Assembly: GCA_007449985.2 (NCBI GenBank)
Contig: VIIQ02000189.1
Span: 62,001-126,000 of the forward strand
DNA from: Desmodesmus armatus
Taxonomy: Eukaryota; Chlorophyta; Chlorophyceae; Sphaeropleales; Scenedesmaceae
Direction of reading: 5' to 3'
Length of the DNA: 64,000 nt
Shown one piece after another: positions 21,443-35,538 of this stretch (position 1 is its first letter; each line of letters starts with the position of its first letter). Below the pieces are notes generated by a model, which was given only the letters and a program-made list of their open reading frames with translations, had not been told where the DNA came from and did no database searches. The translations under genes were made by a program, and so were the position numbers.

Positions 21443-23416
21443 ATGGCCTCGGCAGGTGATGAGTCAGCAGCGCCGTCCTTGCTGCTAGATTTGCCAGACC
21501 CTTGCCTGCTGGCAATACTGCAGTTCTGTGCTGCGGAAGACCAACGCAGCGTGCTCAGTGCATCCAGGGCCCACAGCAGGCTGCACCAGGCAGCTTTGGT
21601 GGCGTTGCGCAGCGTTACAGCTACATTCAACACACAGCAGAGGGCGAGGGACGTGCTAGCATTCTTAGGCAGTCATGGCCAGCATGTTGGCAGTTTGACG
21701 CTGGTGAATAGAACCAGCGAGCCCTATCACGGCTTGATAGCCGAGCTGCCGCCAATTCTGCAGCTCAGCAGCTTGCAGCTCAGTCAGTGTGAATTGTGGC
21801 AGGAGACAGGTTTTGGCTCCCCGGGCGTGCTGGAGTGTCCTGGGGTAGCAGCCCTCAAGCAGCTGCGGCTTGAAAGCTGCAAGCTGATTGGTCATCCAGC
21901 CATCGAGGCGCTGCCCCACCTGCCTACTACCTTGGAGCACCTCAGCATCAAGTCCCTTACCCTTACCACCGACTTCGGCCCTCACCATGCGTAGCTTTCT
22001 ATTTGTGTGTTGGAGAAGCTGCAGCAGCTGACCTACCTTGAGCTGGATCAGATTGAGATACGGCGCCCTGGTCACCCTTGGTTTGCGGCCCAGGTCAACC
22101 TTGACCTGCAGCCCCTGGAGGCCTTGACTCGGCTGGCTGACTTGCGGCTTGCCCCTCGGTACGGATCCAGGACAGTCGTCGACGGTGTGTTGTCTGGCAT
22201 GAGCCACCTGACACGCCTGGAGTGGGAACCTGGCTACTTGTTCAGTCCCGGTGTCTTGGCTGGCAAGACCCAGCTGCAGCACCTGCGTGGATACGGTTGG
22301 CACACTACAACAACTGCGGCTCAGGTGCTGTCCAATGTGCAGGACCTGCAGCAGCTGACATTCCTCGATCTCATGGACAGGTTCAGATTTGCAGCCCCTC
22401 CTGCAGCAGCCTACGCGGCCCTGACAGCAAGCAGCAAGCTGCAGCAGCTCCACATCGACAGCTTCACAGTGCCAGCCGGTGTGTGGCAGCACGTGTTCCC
22501 TGCTGGAAGGCTGTTGCCGCAGCTGGAGCACTTGCGGGTATCTCGGGTCTTGCTTGTAGGCGGTGGTCAGGTTACAGCTCCCGAAGGCAGCCGCGTCACC
22601 AGCTGCTGCCCTGGCCTGCAGCACCTGTTCATGGACGGCTTGCAGACGGACGCAGCCCTACTGGCTCCGCTGCAGGGGCTCAGCGGGCTATACACACTCA
22701 GAATGGACACCTATGATGAGGAGACACTGGGGGCGGTGTGTCAGCTGCCAAGACTGAGGCATCTAGATGTGGGATCACCTTCAGCATCCCTGAAGGCAAG
22801 GGGAGGGCCTGAGGGGTTGCTGTTGCAGCTGACACAGCTGCGGCAGCTGAAATTCCTGAACTTTTCGGGCTCCGTCAACCGTGCTTGGCGCAATGGCGGC
22901 TTGTACTTCTGGGTGAGTTTGAGCCACTGAGTTGAGTGGTCGTTCCCTGATGCACCTCATATACGCGTACACGCATCATGCCTGCACGGCAGTGTTGTAC
23001 ATGTTCATGCCAGCCACCTGCCTGTATCTGTCAATGCATAAACATACCATTTTGTTACAGGATCAAACAGCGCGTGGTCTCCATGTGTTTGATGTTGCTT
23101 GAGTGGACATGCATGCTTTGCTAGCGCACCCAGACCGCACGACATTTGTGTGTTGGCTGTCACAACGGTGGCATTGCCAGGCATGGCTCCAAGCAGTTTT
23201 GTGCAATGGCCGTGTAACCACCCGCTTGCAGTGCAAAATTTATATGGTGTGGCAGCATACCATGAGGCACACCAATTGAGCTTGTTTCCTGATTGCTGCT
23301 GTGCTCCGCAGGGCTCTTGCTATGGCGAACCTGTGTGGCGGCAGCTGCTGCGCATGTTTGTCAACCACGATGACCCTTTGCTGGCACAACAAGCAGCTGC
23401 AGCACTGGCGGAATAA
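21443..23416 (+). CDS. F-box-like LRR protein, interrupted by one in-frame TAG
   Basis: Exon 1 21443-22912 and exon 2 23312-23416 give about 524 residues if the TAG at 21992-21994 is disregarded; the frame is the same before and after it. The start MASAGDESAAPSLLLDLPDP and the F-box-like LPDPCLLAILQFCAAEDQRS parallel the minus-strand gene at 14020-15883, and the spliced end EPVWRQLLRMFVNHDD parallels its last exon. Between lie LRRs such as LKQLRLESCKL, LQQLTYLEL, LTRLADLRLA, LQQLTFLDL and LRHLDV. The stop falls between TDFGPHHA and LEKLQQLTYLEL, at a point where the paralogue reads straight through. No GT-AG intron of reasonable size removes it. Either this is a recent pseudogene, a sequencing error, or the two halves are used separately. 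Function would be as for the paralogue. Confidence 0.7.
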
Positions 23417-24525
23417 GCGTGAGTGCAGCAGCGACTTCCGCATCAGCACTGCCTGGGGTTCCCTTGTTGCAGCGCATTGCTGGCGCTGGGCAGACGTTGC
23501 CCTGAGGGTTGTAGCAGCTGTGTGACTTCCTGTGTGCTCTGCCCTGTGCATTTTCAGCTAGCGTTGGCTCTGCTATGTTGTGCAACTTTTGCCGATACCG
23601 GGGCGCCAGTGGCGTGCTGTCACACATGAGAAGCATGTGCTGATGCCTTTGCATGATGCGCCGTACTGTGCTGTGCTGTGCTGTGTTGTGCAGGCATTGT
23701 GGGCGCGGCAGCACAACAGATAGTTGTGCGGCCTGCATGGTGAGCTTGGAGAGGGTGGTGGCTTGCTCAGCGTGTATTGGAGGCCCTAGGATGCTTGGTG
23801 CTGCTTGAAGGGACGCGCTTGGTTCCAGCATGTGCGGCAAGCGTATTGAATCACTCATACCGCATGCAGCCGGCAGGGACTGTAGACTCGGTTTGCGGCG
23901 TCACCCTGATGTGCGAGCCCGGATTGGGAACTCACGCCAGAGTACAAGCAAGGGACATGTGTGTTTGTGGCTGCTGTCCTGCAGGATCGAGTGCTGTTGC
24001 ACCGTGTGGCAGCGAGCAGCAGAGGAGCACTTCTCACCAATCCAGGGCTGAATCCAACGTACCCGCAGCACGCTGGTGGCTATGCGGTTGCAGCAGACTC
24101 AGCAGCGGGTTCGCACCCAGGCACGTGTGGTGCAGCATTATGTTCAAATAGGGTGTCGTGCTCTCATTGAAGGCCTCTGGGTTGTTGCCCCCCCCCTCTC
24201 CCTGCATGGTGGTTGGCCTCTCACTTGACAGGGGTCTGCTGTGCTGTGCTAGGCTGTCCTGCCAGGCTGGTGTGGCCAGGGCCTTGGCCTGGGTCCAGCG
24301 CATTGCTGAATCGGGTCGCGCGCTGCTGTGTGCGTTATTGGATGTGTTGGGTGGACTGCTGTAGCCGCTGCAGCGCTGGTCTTCTTCGGTGCAGGGAATG
24401 TAATGGTCCATTACTAATGGAATTCAGGGGAGGGCAGGTTCAAGGAAGGTTTCGCAAGGAAAGTGCACAACTGCACGTTTTACTGCTGAATGGAGTTTGG
24501 TATATTTTTGCAAGAGACAGCTGCG
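23417..24525. other. Intergenic, no gene supported
   Basis: Contains a (GTGCT)n pentanucleotide stretch at about 23668-23693, a C-run at 24188-24196 and a TGTAA at 24399-24403. The open frames are short and lack splice context. Confidence 0.4.
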
Positions 24526-26907
24526 ATGAGCGCTCCAGCTGATCCCGACAGTGCCCCAAGCTGTAGCAGTCGAGACCCGCCAGACTGCTATGTGATCGTT
24601 TACAACGTCAGCAAGCACAGCAACGTTGGAACTTTGTTGAGATCCTGCACAGCCTTCGGCGTCAAAGCGGTGAGGACAACCAGCAGCCAACAGCAGCAGT
24701 AGCAGTAACGGTCAGTGGCAAGCACTTTTCAGCGAGCGTGTCCTTTTTTGAGTATAGCCATGCTTGTCAGACCTGCTTGCTATCCTTCAAGCCATCATAT
24801 GGCCTGGCAACCGATCCAGGTGCTGCTTGGCCCTGCTGCTATTCCTTCAGGCGTGTTTGGTGGGTGCCCGTCAGTTCAACAGCTTTGGCAGTCACGGTGC
24901 CACAGAGCATGTCAACTTGATGCATTTTCCCACACTGGAGGCCTGCTGCACCTACCTCAAGGAGACAGCAGGTAGGCATGGGTGGGGGGCAAGGGAGGCG
25001 GGGGGGGGGGGGGGGGGTAGAAGCAGAGCGCACTCAAGGTGGGTGTGTGTGGTGATAGGGGAAGGGTCCTCGCCCCCTGCTGTGGGGAGGATGGGATTGA
25101 GCAGGTGACAACCCCCCTCCCACCCTGGAGCCCTGCTGCACATTTTCAAAAGACAGCAAGAAGGCACCATGAGCGGGGGGGGGGGGGGGGCTGGCGGCGG
25201 CGGCGGCGGGCGGGGGGGGGGGGGGGGGGGGATTTAGTGTTTGGTGAGGGGGCAGGGGCTGTCCCCTCGTCCTGCTGGTGGTGGGGATTGAGCAGCTGAT
25301 ACATTTCCCCACACTGGAGCCCTGATGTACCCCAAGGAGACGGTAGGTACCCCGGGGGGGGGGGGGGGGTACAAGCAGAGCCCGCACCCCCGGGGGGGGG
25401 GGGGGGGGGGACCTAGCCCTGCTGAGTGGGATGCGGTGGACACTAGTTGATGGATGCCAGGTGGGTCTGTTGCCAGGGTGCGGTGTGGTGGGGCGGGGGG
25501 GGGGGGGGGCGAAGCGGGCAGAGGGGTGGGGGCTTGCCAAATATGCAGGGTGGTGAGCTGACCCTCAGCTCATCAAGTTGCTCAAGTCTATTGATAGGTG
25601 CTGCTGCAGTTGGATTCAACAAGTTTGTAGCATCACCACCACCATCCTCACTCCGCAAAGCCAATGCATGCAGTTCAGCTCATGCTTTCCCCGCACACCC
25701 CAGCGACATGCCCACATACCCTTTGCGCCACCTCAACCGCCTTGCTGCTGTGCCACAACGTCACTGCTGCTGCCGCTGGTGGTCGTTGCAGGGTGTCGCG
25801 TGCTGGGTGTTGAAATTGACCCCTCAGCAGTGCCCGTGCATACACAGCCCTTCACAGGCAACACTGCTTTCATGCTGGGGAACGAGGTGAGGCAGCAGAC
25901 TTCTGCTTTGCAGTTGGGCGTTCGAGATCTAGTACAGTGCAAGTGCAGCAAACAGCAGCTGTGGTGATACTGTCAGGTTGGCCTCACATGCAGCACAAGT
26001 CAGCATGCTGCCCAGCAGGATCAAATTATCAACGTTCAACCTGTAGCTATGAAGCTCAAGAGCTCATGCCAGCCATTCACTGATATTGGAGTGAGAATGA
26101 TCAGCAGAGACACTATCACACAGGCCTCAATGCAGCAGCTGGTGCAGAAGCAACGTGGCCATAAGTCTCTCACGATTGCAATCACACCTGTGCACCTGTG
26201 GTCGTGATCAGGCGGTAAACAGACACCCCCTGAGGGACAAGGTCTGTCAGAGAAGCAGATGCGGCTATGTGACGGCTTCGTTTACATACCCCAACACGGC
26301 CCCGGCACTGCCTCACTCAACGTCACAGTGGCAGCATCCATCGTGCTGCACCACTTTGCAGTGTGGGCCGGATACGCAGCTGTGTTTGTGGTGGACCAGC
26401 AAGATACTAAGTACACCTTGTTGCCTGCCCCCCCCCCCCTGCCCCCCAAACACACCCAGGGTCAAGGTCTATCAGAGAAGCAGATGCGGCTATGTGACGG
26501 CTTCATATACATACCCCAGCACGGCCCTGGCACTGCCTCGCTCAACGTAACAGTGGCAGCATCCATCGTCCTGCACCACTTTGCAGTGTGGGCCGGATAC
26601 GCAGCTGTGTTTGTGGTGGACCAGCAAGATACTAAGTACACCTTGTTGCCTGCCCCCCCCCCCCCTGCCCCCCAAACACACCCAGGGTCAAGGTCTATCA
26701 GAGAAGCAGATGCGGCTATGTGACGGCTTCATATACATACCCCAGCACGGCCCTGGCACTGCCTCGCTCAACGTAACAGTGGCAGCATCCATCGTCCTGC
26801 ACCACTTTGCAGTGTGGGCAGGCTATACAGAGCGGCAACGAGAGGGGGCAAAGTTTGTGGTGGACCCCCGCCCCCAGCGCACTACCCCCCGGGGGTTGTA
26901 CCGTTAA
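24526..26907 (+). CDS. SpoU/TrmH-family RNA 2'-O-ribose methyltransferase
   Basis: Exons 24526-24669, 24851-24971, 25792-25886 and 26686-26907 join in phase to 193 residues. The protein is a single SPOUT domain: IVYNVSKHSNVGTLLRSCTAFGV (motif 1, with the N and R of the active site), LVGARQFNSFGSHGA, HFPTLEACCTYLKE, then AFMLGNEGQGLS (motif 2) and FIYIPQHGPGTASLNV...AASIVLHHFA (motif 3), which form the trefoil knot that binds S-adenosylmethionine. The tail ERQREGAKFVVDPRP matches plant members annotated as tRNA/rRNA methyltransferase. The substrate (tRNA or rRNA) and compartment are not readable; no clear transit peptide is present. An in-frame ATG at 24490 is an alternative start. The last exon exists in three copies; only the third (26686) continues into the proper C-terminus. 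TGTAA at 27160-27164 is the likely polyadenylation signal. Confidence 0.88.
24931..25345 (+). repeat. Intronic echoes of the end of TrmH exon 2
   Basis: The exon 2 end (from CACACTGGAGGCCTGCTGCA at 24931 to its GTAGGC donor) recurs in intron 2 at 25121 and 25310, with a period of about 189 bp. The third copy keeps a donor-like GGTAGGT. Very long poly-G tracts separate the copies. Confidence 0.8.
26039..26086 (-). mobile_element. 48-bp solo 3' end of the LINE family
   Basis: The sequence is identical to 18243-18290 except for one base, and it stops abruptly at both sides. In minus orientation it ends at the same point as the element at 18243. It lies in intron 3 of the TrmH gene and is best read as a severely truncated second insertion. 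Confidence 0.75.
26238..26850 (+). repeat. Tandem triplication of the last TrmH exon with its intron
   Basis: Three units have matching positions at 26259, 26484 and 26710, giving periods of 225 and 226 bp. Each encodes EKQMRLCDGF(V/I)YIPQHG through VLHHFAVWAGY almost identically. The first two run on into AAVFVVDQQDTKYTLLP and a poly-C tract (12 and 13 C's), then CACCCAG and the next copy; the third has the true C-terminus. The one-base difference comes from the poly-C length. Confidence 0.95.
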
Positions 26908-27159
26908 CGGAGCAGGAGCAGGAGGCTTTGAGGTTGCAGCGGCAGGGGGCGGGGGTGGATGGGGAGGAGGGGAGGGAGGGGAGGAGTGGTTGCAGCAGGC
27001 GATGGAGCAGCATGGGGGAGTGGATGGCTTGTTGGAAGCAGTGACGGGGGCGACAGGGGGGTCGAGTTGACTTCAGGCCTCCACAAGAGGTGGCTGGCTG
27101 TTGTCGGGGTGCCCCGGAGCCTCTGGGTGCCTTGCGGCTTGCTTTGCTGAGCAAAGTGT

Positions 27160-27164
27160 TGTAA
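27160..27164 (+). terminator. TGTAA polyadenylation signal of the TrmH gene
   Basis: TGTAA is the usual chlorophyte polyadenylation signal; this one lies about 250 bp after the TAA stop in the sense strand. Confidence 0.5.
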
Positions 27165-29655
27165 TCTATTCAGATGCGTTCTATGATGCCGATACCCCAT
27201 GAGCCTCGTCGGCTCCTTACGGGGTGTTCAGGCTCAGCCTGAACCATGTAACAGTACAGTAACAGCAACAGTAATTGTAATCACCAGGAGCTGCCAGCTG
27301 GCGGTCAGCAATATCTGTCAGAGGCAGTACTGGCTGTGGTGCTGTGAAGGCCAGTGTGAACTCCTCAACAGCTCTTGGTATAGATGAGCTCTTGGCTCGC
27401 TGACCATGCTAGTGCTGAGGTTGGGACCTTATGTCACATACCTGTACTGTACTGTATTGTGGTGTATTCGAACACGTGCTGCAACAAGCCCTGTCACTCT
27501 GTCATCATTTGTCATGTGAGATCACTTATTACAAACAAGTCCTGTCAACAAGACCTGGCTCACCATAGTGGCATCACCACCCCTCCTGCAAAGCCAATGG
27601 CACCCATTCTATTCCAGTACAGTACTGCTATGAGTACAAGCCGAAACGCAGCTATCACAGCTATCATGACGTGTGCGGGTGTCAGATGGCTAGCAGGCCG
27701 ACCACAAACACCTGCACACGCAAGGTATGCCGCATGCTGCAATGGCAACCCTGCAAGGCGGTAAGCAGCCCACAGACGTTTGCCGCCCAAAGACACACAG
27801 AAGACACAAGCTGTGAAGCTAACATGTTAGACAACAGCATCAGCTCTATATTGAGCCCCCAAGGCTCTGGCCTCATGTGTGTGCAGATATGTGTTGTTGA
27901 CGCACAGCAGGCACACCACACACGCTGGTGGCACCTGCACAAACAAGCTGCGCCACATGCTGCAGCAGATGAATGCTGCAAGTGCACGACCACCCTGCAA
28001 GATGGCGCAAAGCCTACAGCGCTGCCGCCCAACCATATTTTTACCCCTTGTAAGTGTAGATCTAAAACCACTCCATCCAAATTCTTGACACGACACACCA
28101 ACTTGACCCCAACTATGCGAGGAATTCATTGTGTAGAGAAGATCGTCACAAAATGCAGTCGCAAGCCACGTGCTTGGCAGCATGCAGCAGCTGCTGCAGC
28201 AAGGTCTTTACTGCATGACTGCAGCTTCCAGCAGCCTCCTCAGGATATTGCAGCTCCTGCCAGCGCTACTCACAAGCACTGCAGCACCAGCGTCTCCTCA
28301 CACCACATGGCGAACGTGCAGGGATACTACCCACAGCACCACAGCAGTGACATCCCCACACACCCGCCACAACCCTGCTCCCGAGAGGCAGCAGGCGCAA
28401 GGACGTCAGTAGTGAAGTGCTCCTGGCGCCTGCTGCCAGCTGCAGCCACGTCGGTGATGATGCAGGGGGTGCCATTCTCAACACACACAGATTGCGTTTT
28501 CACAATGCAAGTCACCTACTCACATACGCATGAAGCACGTACGCGAGCAGAACAAGGGGCTGACTGCACCACCAACTCGGCCATCCAGACCACCAAACAA
28601 CCACTTATGCCATGCATAGACAGCACAGCACACCAGTACACGCGTCCCCGCAACCATAGTCAGCAACTTGGCTGCATGCCCCTACCATGCCCCCCCCCCC
28701 TTCACCCCCCCCCCCACACACACACACACCTTCTCCACCTGTGATGCAGGCTGAGTTGTAACAATGAATGATTCAAAGCATCCAAATCTCCGCAATGGCG
28801 GCCGGTTGAGTTCCATACAAGCTGGTACTTGCATCAAACAGGCAAAAGCTGCGGCCGCCGCTGCGCTGGTCACCAGGACACATCGCAACCAGAGCAAACC
28901 AGCACACACCGCCTGCCAACATGGCAGGCACCCAATCCTGCATGATGGTCATAATCATACCCCCGGGCGACCATTGCGCTGCCAATAGGCGAGTGTAACG
29001 GGAAATGTCCCGAGACGGCATCCCTATTGATGCCCGTCACAGCGAGCCTGTATGACCGGCCAAAAACATGCACAGGGCTGGCACCGAGGTAAGCTTGCTG
29101 TCAATGCACAGCGCAGGGCCTGCCTGATAGTATTTGAAGCTGCCACTGCTACCATCAATCCTGCATAAGAATCTTCCCTCCCGGAGGTCCAGTGCGCCAA
29201 TAGGCGAGCCAGTATGATGGACCCCCCCCCCCCCTGCGCGCGCGCCCCGCGCATCGAGGTAGTGCAGCGGTTGCGTTGTCAAGACAAACAGCCCACAGAC
29301 CACAAAGCATCTCTGCCTTGAATCCTAGGCAGATGAAGGCGGAAGCTTCAGGAAGCCTCACCCCTGTGCCGAACAGCATACGAGCATCCAACCCTGCTGC
29401 TGATTAGGGATGTGCTGGTGTGCGCGACTAGCTGCCACTGCCAAGCACAGCTACACAACACAGTGGTATAGCTGTGGTAGGCAAGCTCAAGAGCAAGGGC
29501 ACAACCCAAGATGAGTCAACCCGTACACCCTGCTGTCTTGATAAGCAGGGCTGGCTGCCCCCATGCTGTAGCTGCTGCTGGTGCACCACAGAGGGTGGTG
29601 ACGTTAACAGACAGCCCGCCAGCATGCATCAGCTGTAAGGGATACCTGCAATCAC

Positions 29656-29712
29656 AAACAGCACAGCACGGCATAGCACAGCACGGCACGGCACAGCACA
29701 GCACAGCACTGC
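29656..29712. repeat. (GCACA)n pentanucleotide repeat
   Basis: About eleven imperfect GCACA/GCACG units. Related runs occur at 18085-18108, 23668-23693 and 38062-38080, so the motif is a recurrent microsatellite in this genome. Confidence 0.75.
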
Positions 29713-29785
29713 TTGTCACCAGCAGGTTCCTGATTCGGGCAGTTGGACACGCCTTGGAAGGCACGGAGGAACAAACGCAGTCAAG

Positions 29786-30170
29786 ATGACACAGCACGCC
29801 CTGCACAAGATAGCCTGCGCACCCTGCCTTTCCGGCCTGTTTATCTGGTTTTGGGTGTGTTATATGGCGCCTAGGTTGGTTTTGTTGATGTACGCAAAAA
29901 AAACTGCTGGGACAATGTAAATGAGAGTCTGGTACTATTGCCCAACAACCGCACCGCACACAACCAGACATCTTCAAAGTTCCCCCAACCTCTGTGGTCC
30001 GAGGCAAATACGAAGATGTCTGGTTGTGTGCGGTGCGGTTGTTGGGCGATAGTACCAGACATTCATCGCAGTCATGCAGGCAGTACGTGTGCTGCCCACA
30101 TGATGACACAGCACGCTTTGCTCAACATAACACACCCTGCCGTTTTCGGCCTATTGGTCTGGTTGTGTGC
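29786..30170 (+). repeat. Direct repeats flanking the foldback
   Basis: GATGACACAGCACGC...CCTGC(C)TTT(T)CCGGCCT...TCTGGTT at 29786-29852 recurs in diverged form at 30101-30163. A CAGGCAGTACGTRTGCTG pair also occurs (30077 and 30217). The foldback lies between the first pair. Confidence 0.6.
29927..30060. mobile_element. 49-bp terminal inverted repeat foldback (MITE-like)
   Basis: Arms 29927-29975 and 30012-30060 are complementary over 49 nt with one mismatch and enclose a 36-nt loop. No open frame of its own. Such a hairpin may be a small foldback transposon or a small-RNA precursor; no convincing target-site duplication was found. Confidence 0.6.
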
Positions 30171-30288
30171 GGCACAGTAACCTGGCGCCTGCAGCGGACT
30201 CTCATTGCAGTAGATGCAGGCAGTACGTATGCTGTCTGATGCATCAGGCAGCAAACTCACCAGCAGCAGTACTGGAGGCCCCACCCCT

Positions 30289-34770
<4,482 letters not shown>

Positions 34771-35538
34771 CGAAGGCGAAGGCGTTCCGAAAGCACTGCA
34801 CTATGTGGTGAACAGGGTGTAACCTTGAACGAGCGACAATGATGCGCAGCAACAGTCAAGACATGTTGGCTGCCTTGCAGCGGCCCAGTTGGGGCAGTTG
34901 CACGCAGATAACACCGTAACCCAACTTTCAAACTTGTGTGCAGACGCTAGCACCCTGCATTCCACACAAACGTAGAAGAAGTTCATGCCGTCATCTTGTT
35001 GAATTCACTTGTGCCTTCGCCATCGCTGCTCCCCAACAAAAAGATCACCATGTCAAAGGCAGCATTTGCAGAACAGCTCAAGGCTGCTGAATCAGTGCGC
35101 AACGACGTGCAGCCTGCATAGTTTGCAAAAAAACCATAAGGTTAAATTCAATTACATCACCGAACGTGCTGTTGTGACTGATGGGCCAGGGGTACAGCGG
35201 GACAGATAGTCACAGCGACTGAAAAGTCTCAAGTAACTCATGAAAAACTGTTTTAGGTTATTTTATTGTTTTTTGTGGGTATTCAGATCAGGACAGTGGC
35301 CCTGCCATTGACCGCAAGGAAAGTGGCCACTGATGCTGGGTCGGTACACTGAAATGTCAATAATGTAGCATGACGCACCGATTATTGTTGAATTTGCGGA
35401 GTGTCTGCCGTCAAGTCCGAAACCCTCTTGCACGCTTGCACCCTAGCACCCTACCCCACCATCTATTGCAGGTCCCACCGAGCCTTAGTGGCGCTGTGTA
35501 GCTCAGACGCAGGAGCTGCTCCACGCATTATCTGCAAA
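34771..35538. promoter_or_regulatory. Divergent intergenic region between kinase and FAR genes
   Basis: The two genes are transcribed away from each other, 768 bp apart, so this stretch must hold both promoters. The centre (35130-35280) is AT-rich (TTTTAGGTTATTTTATTGTTTT). No clear TATA box at either side. A tiny open frame is at 35050-35121. Confidence 0.5.
35050..35121 (+). CDS. Possible 23-residue small ORF
   Basis: ATG in a good context (AAAAAGATCACCATGTC) opens a frame reading MSKAAFAEQLKAAESVRNDV and ending PA-stop. It could be an upstream ORF of the FAR transcript, a first exon, or chance. No family recognised. Confidence 0.2.
   Translation: MSKAAFAEQLKAAESVRNDVQPA

Larger units (their letters stand above)
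26908..30288. other. Long stretch without a supported gene
   Basis: A 357-residue plus frame at 27671-28744 exists, but it is His/Thr/Cys-rich without a domain. On the minus strand there are protein-like snippets: ENGTPCIITDVAAAG near 28440-28480, and GSPIGALDLREGRFLCRIDG...SFKYYQAGPALCIDS near 29105-29215. These may be exons of an unresolved minus-strand gene. A diverged duplication links about 28935-29000 and 29155-29215 (both contain CTCGCCTATTGGC in minus sense). C-runs occur at 28690-28720 and 29221-29234. Confidence 0.35.

Noticed and set aside
21992..21994. Reassigned stop code (TAG read as Gln) to explain the LRR interruption
   Set aside because: TAG is the natural stop of REXO4 and of the RRM gene in this window, so the standard code is in use.
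21665..22624. 319-residue minus-strand open frame
   Set aside because: Antisense of the plus-strand LRR gene; Gln/Leu pattern arises from the reverse of LRR codons.
26259..26723. 154-residue frame reading through two TrmH exon copies as a separate gene
   Set aside because: It is a by-product of the 225-bp in-frame triplication and reads through intron-like poly-C sequence.
27671..28744. 357-residue plus-strand open frame
   Set aside because: No domain, odd His/Thr/Cys composition, no splice partners; minus-strand snippets in the same region look at least as protein-like, so neither is called.
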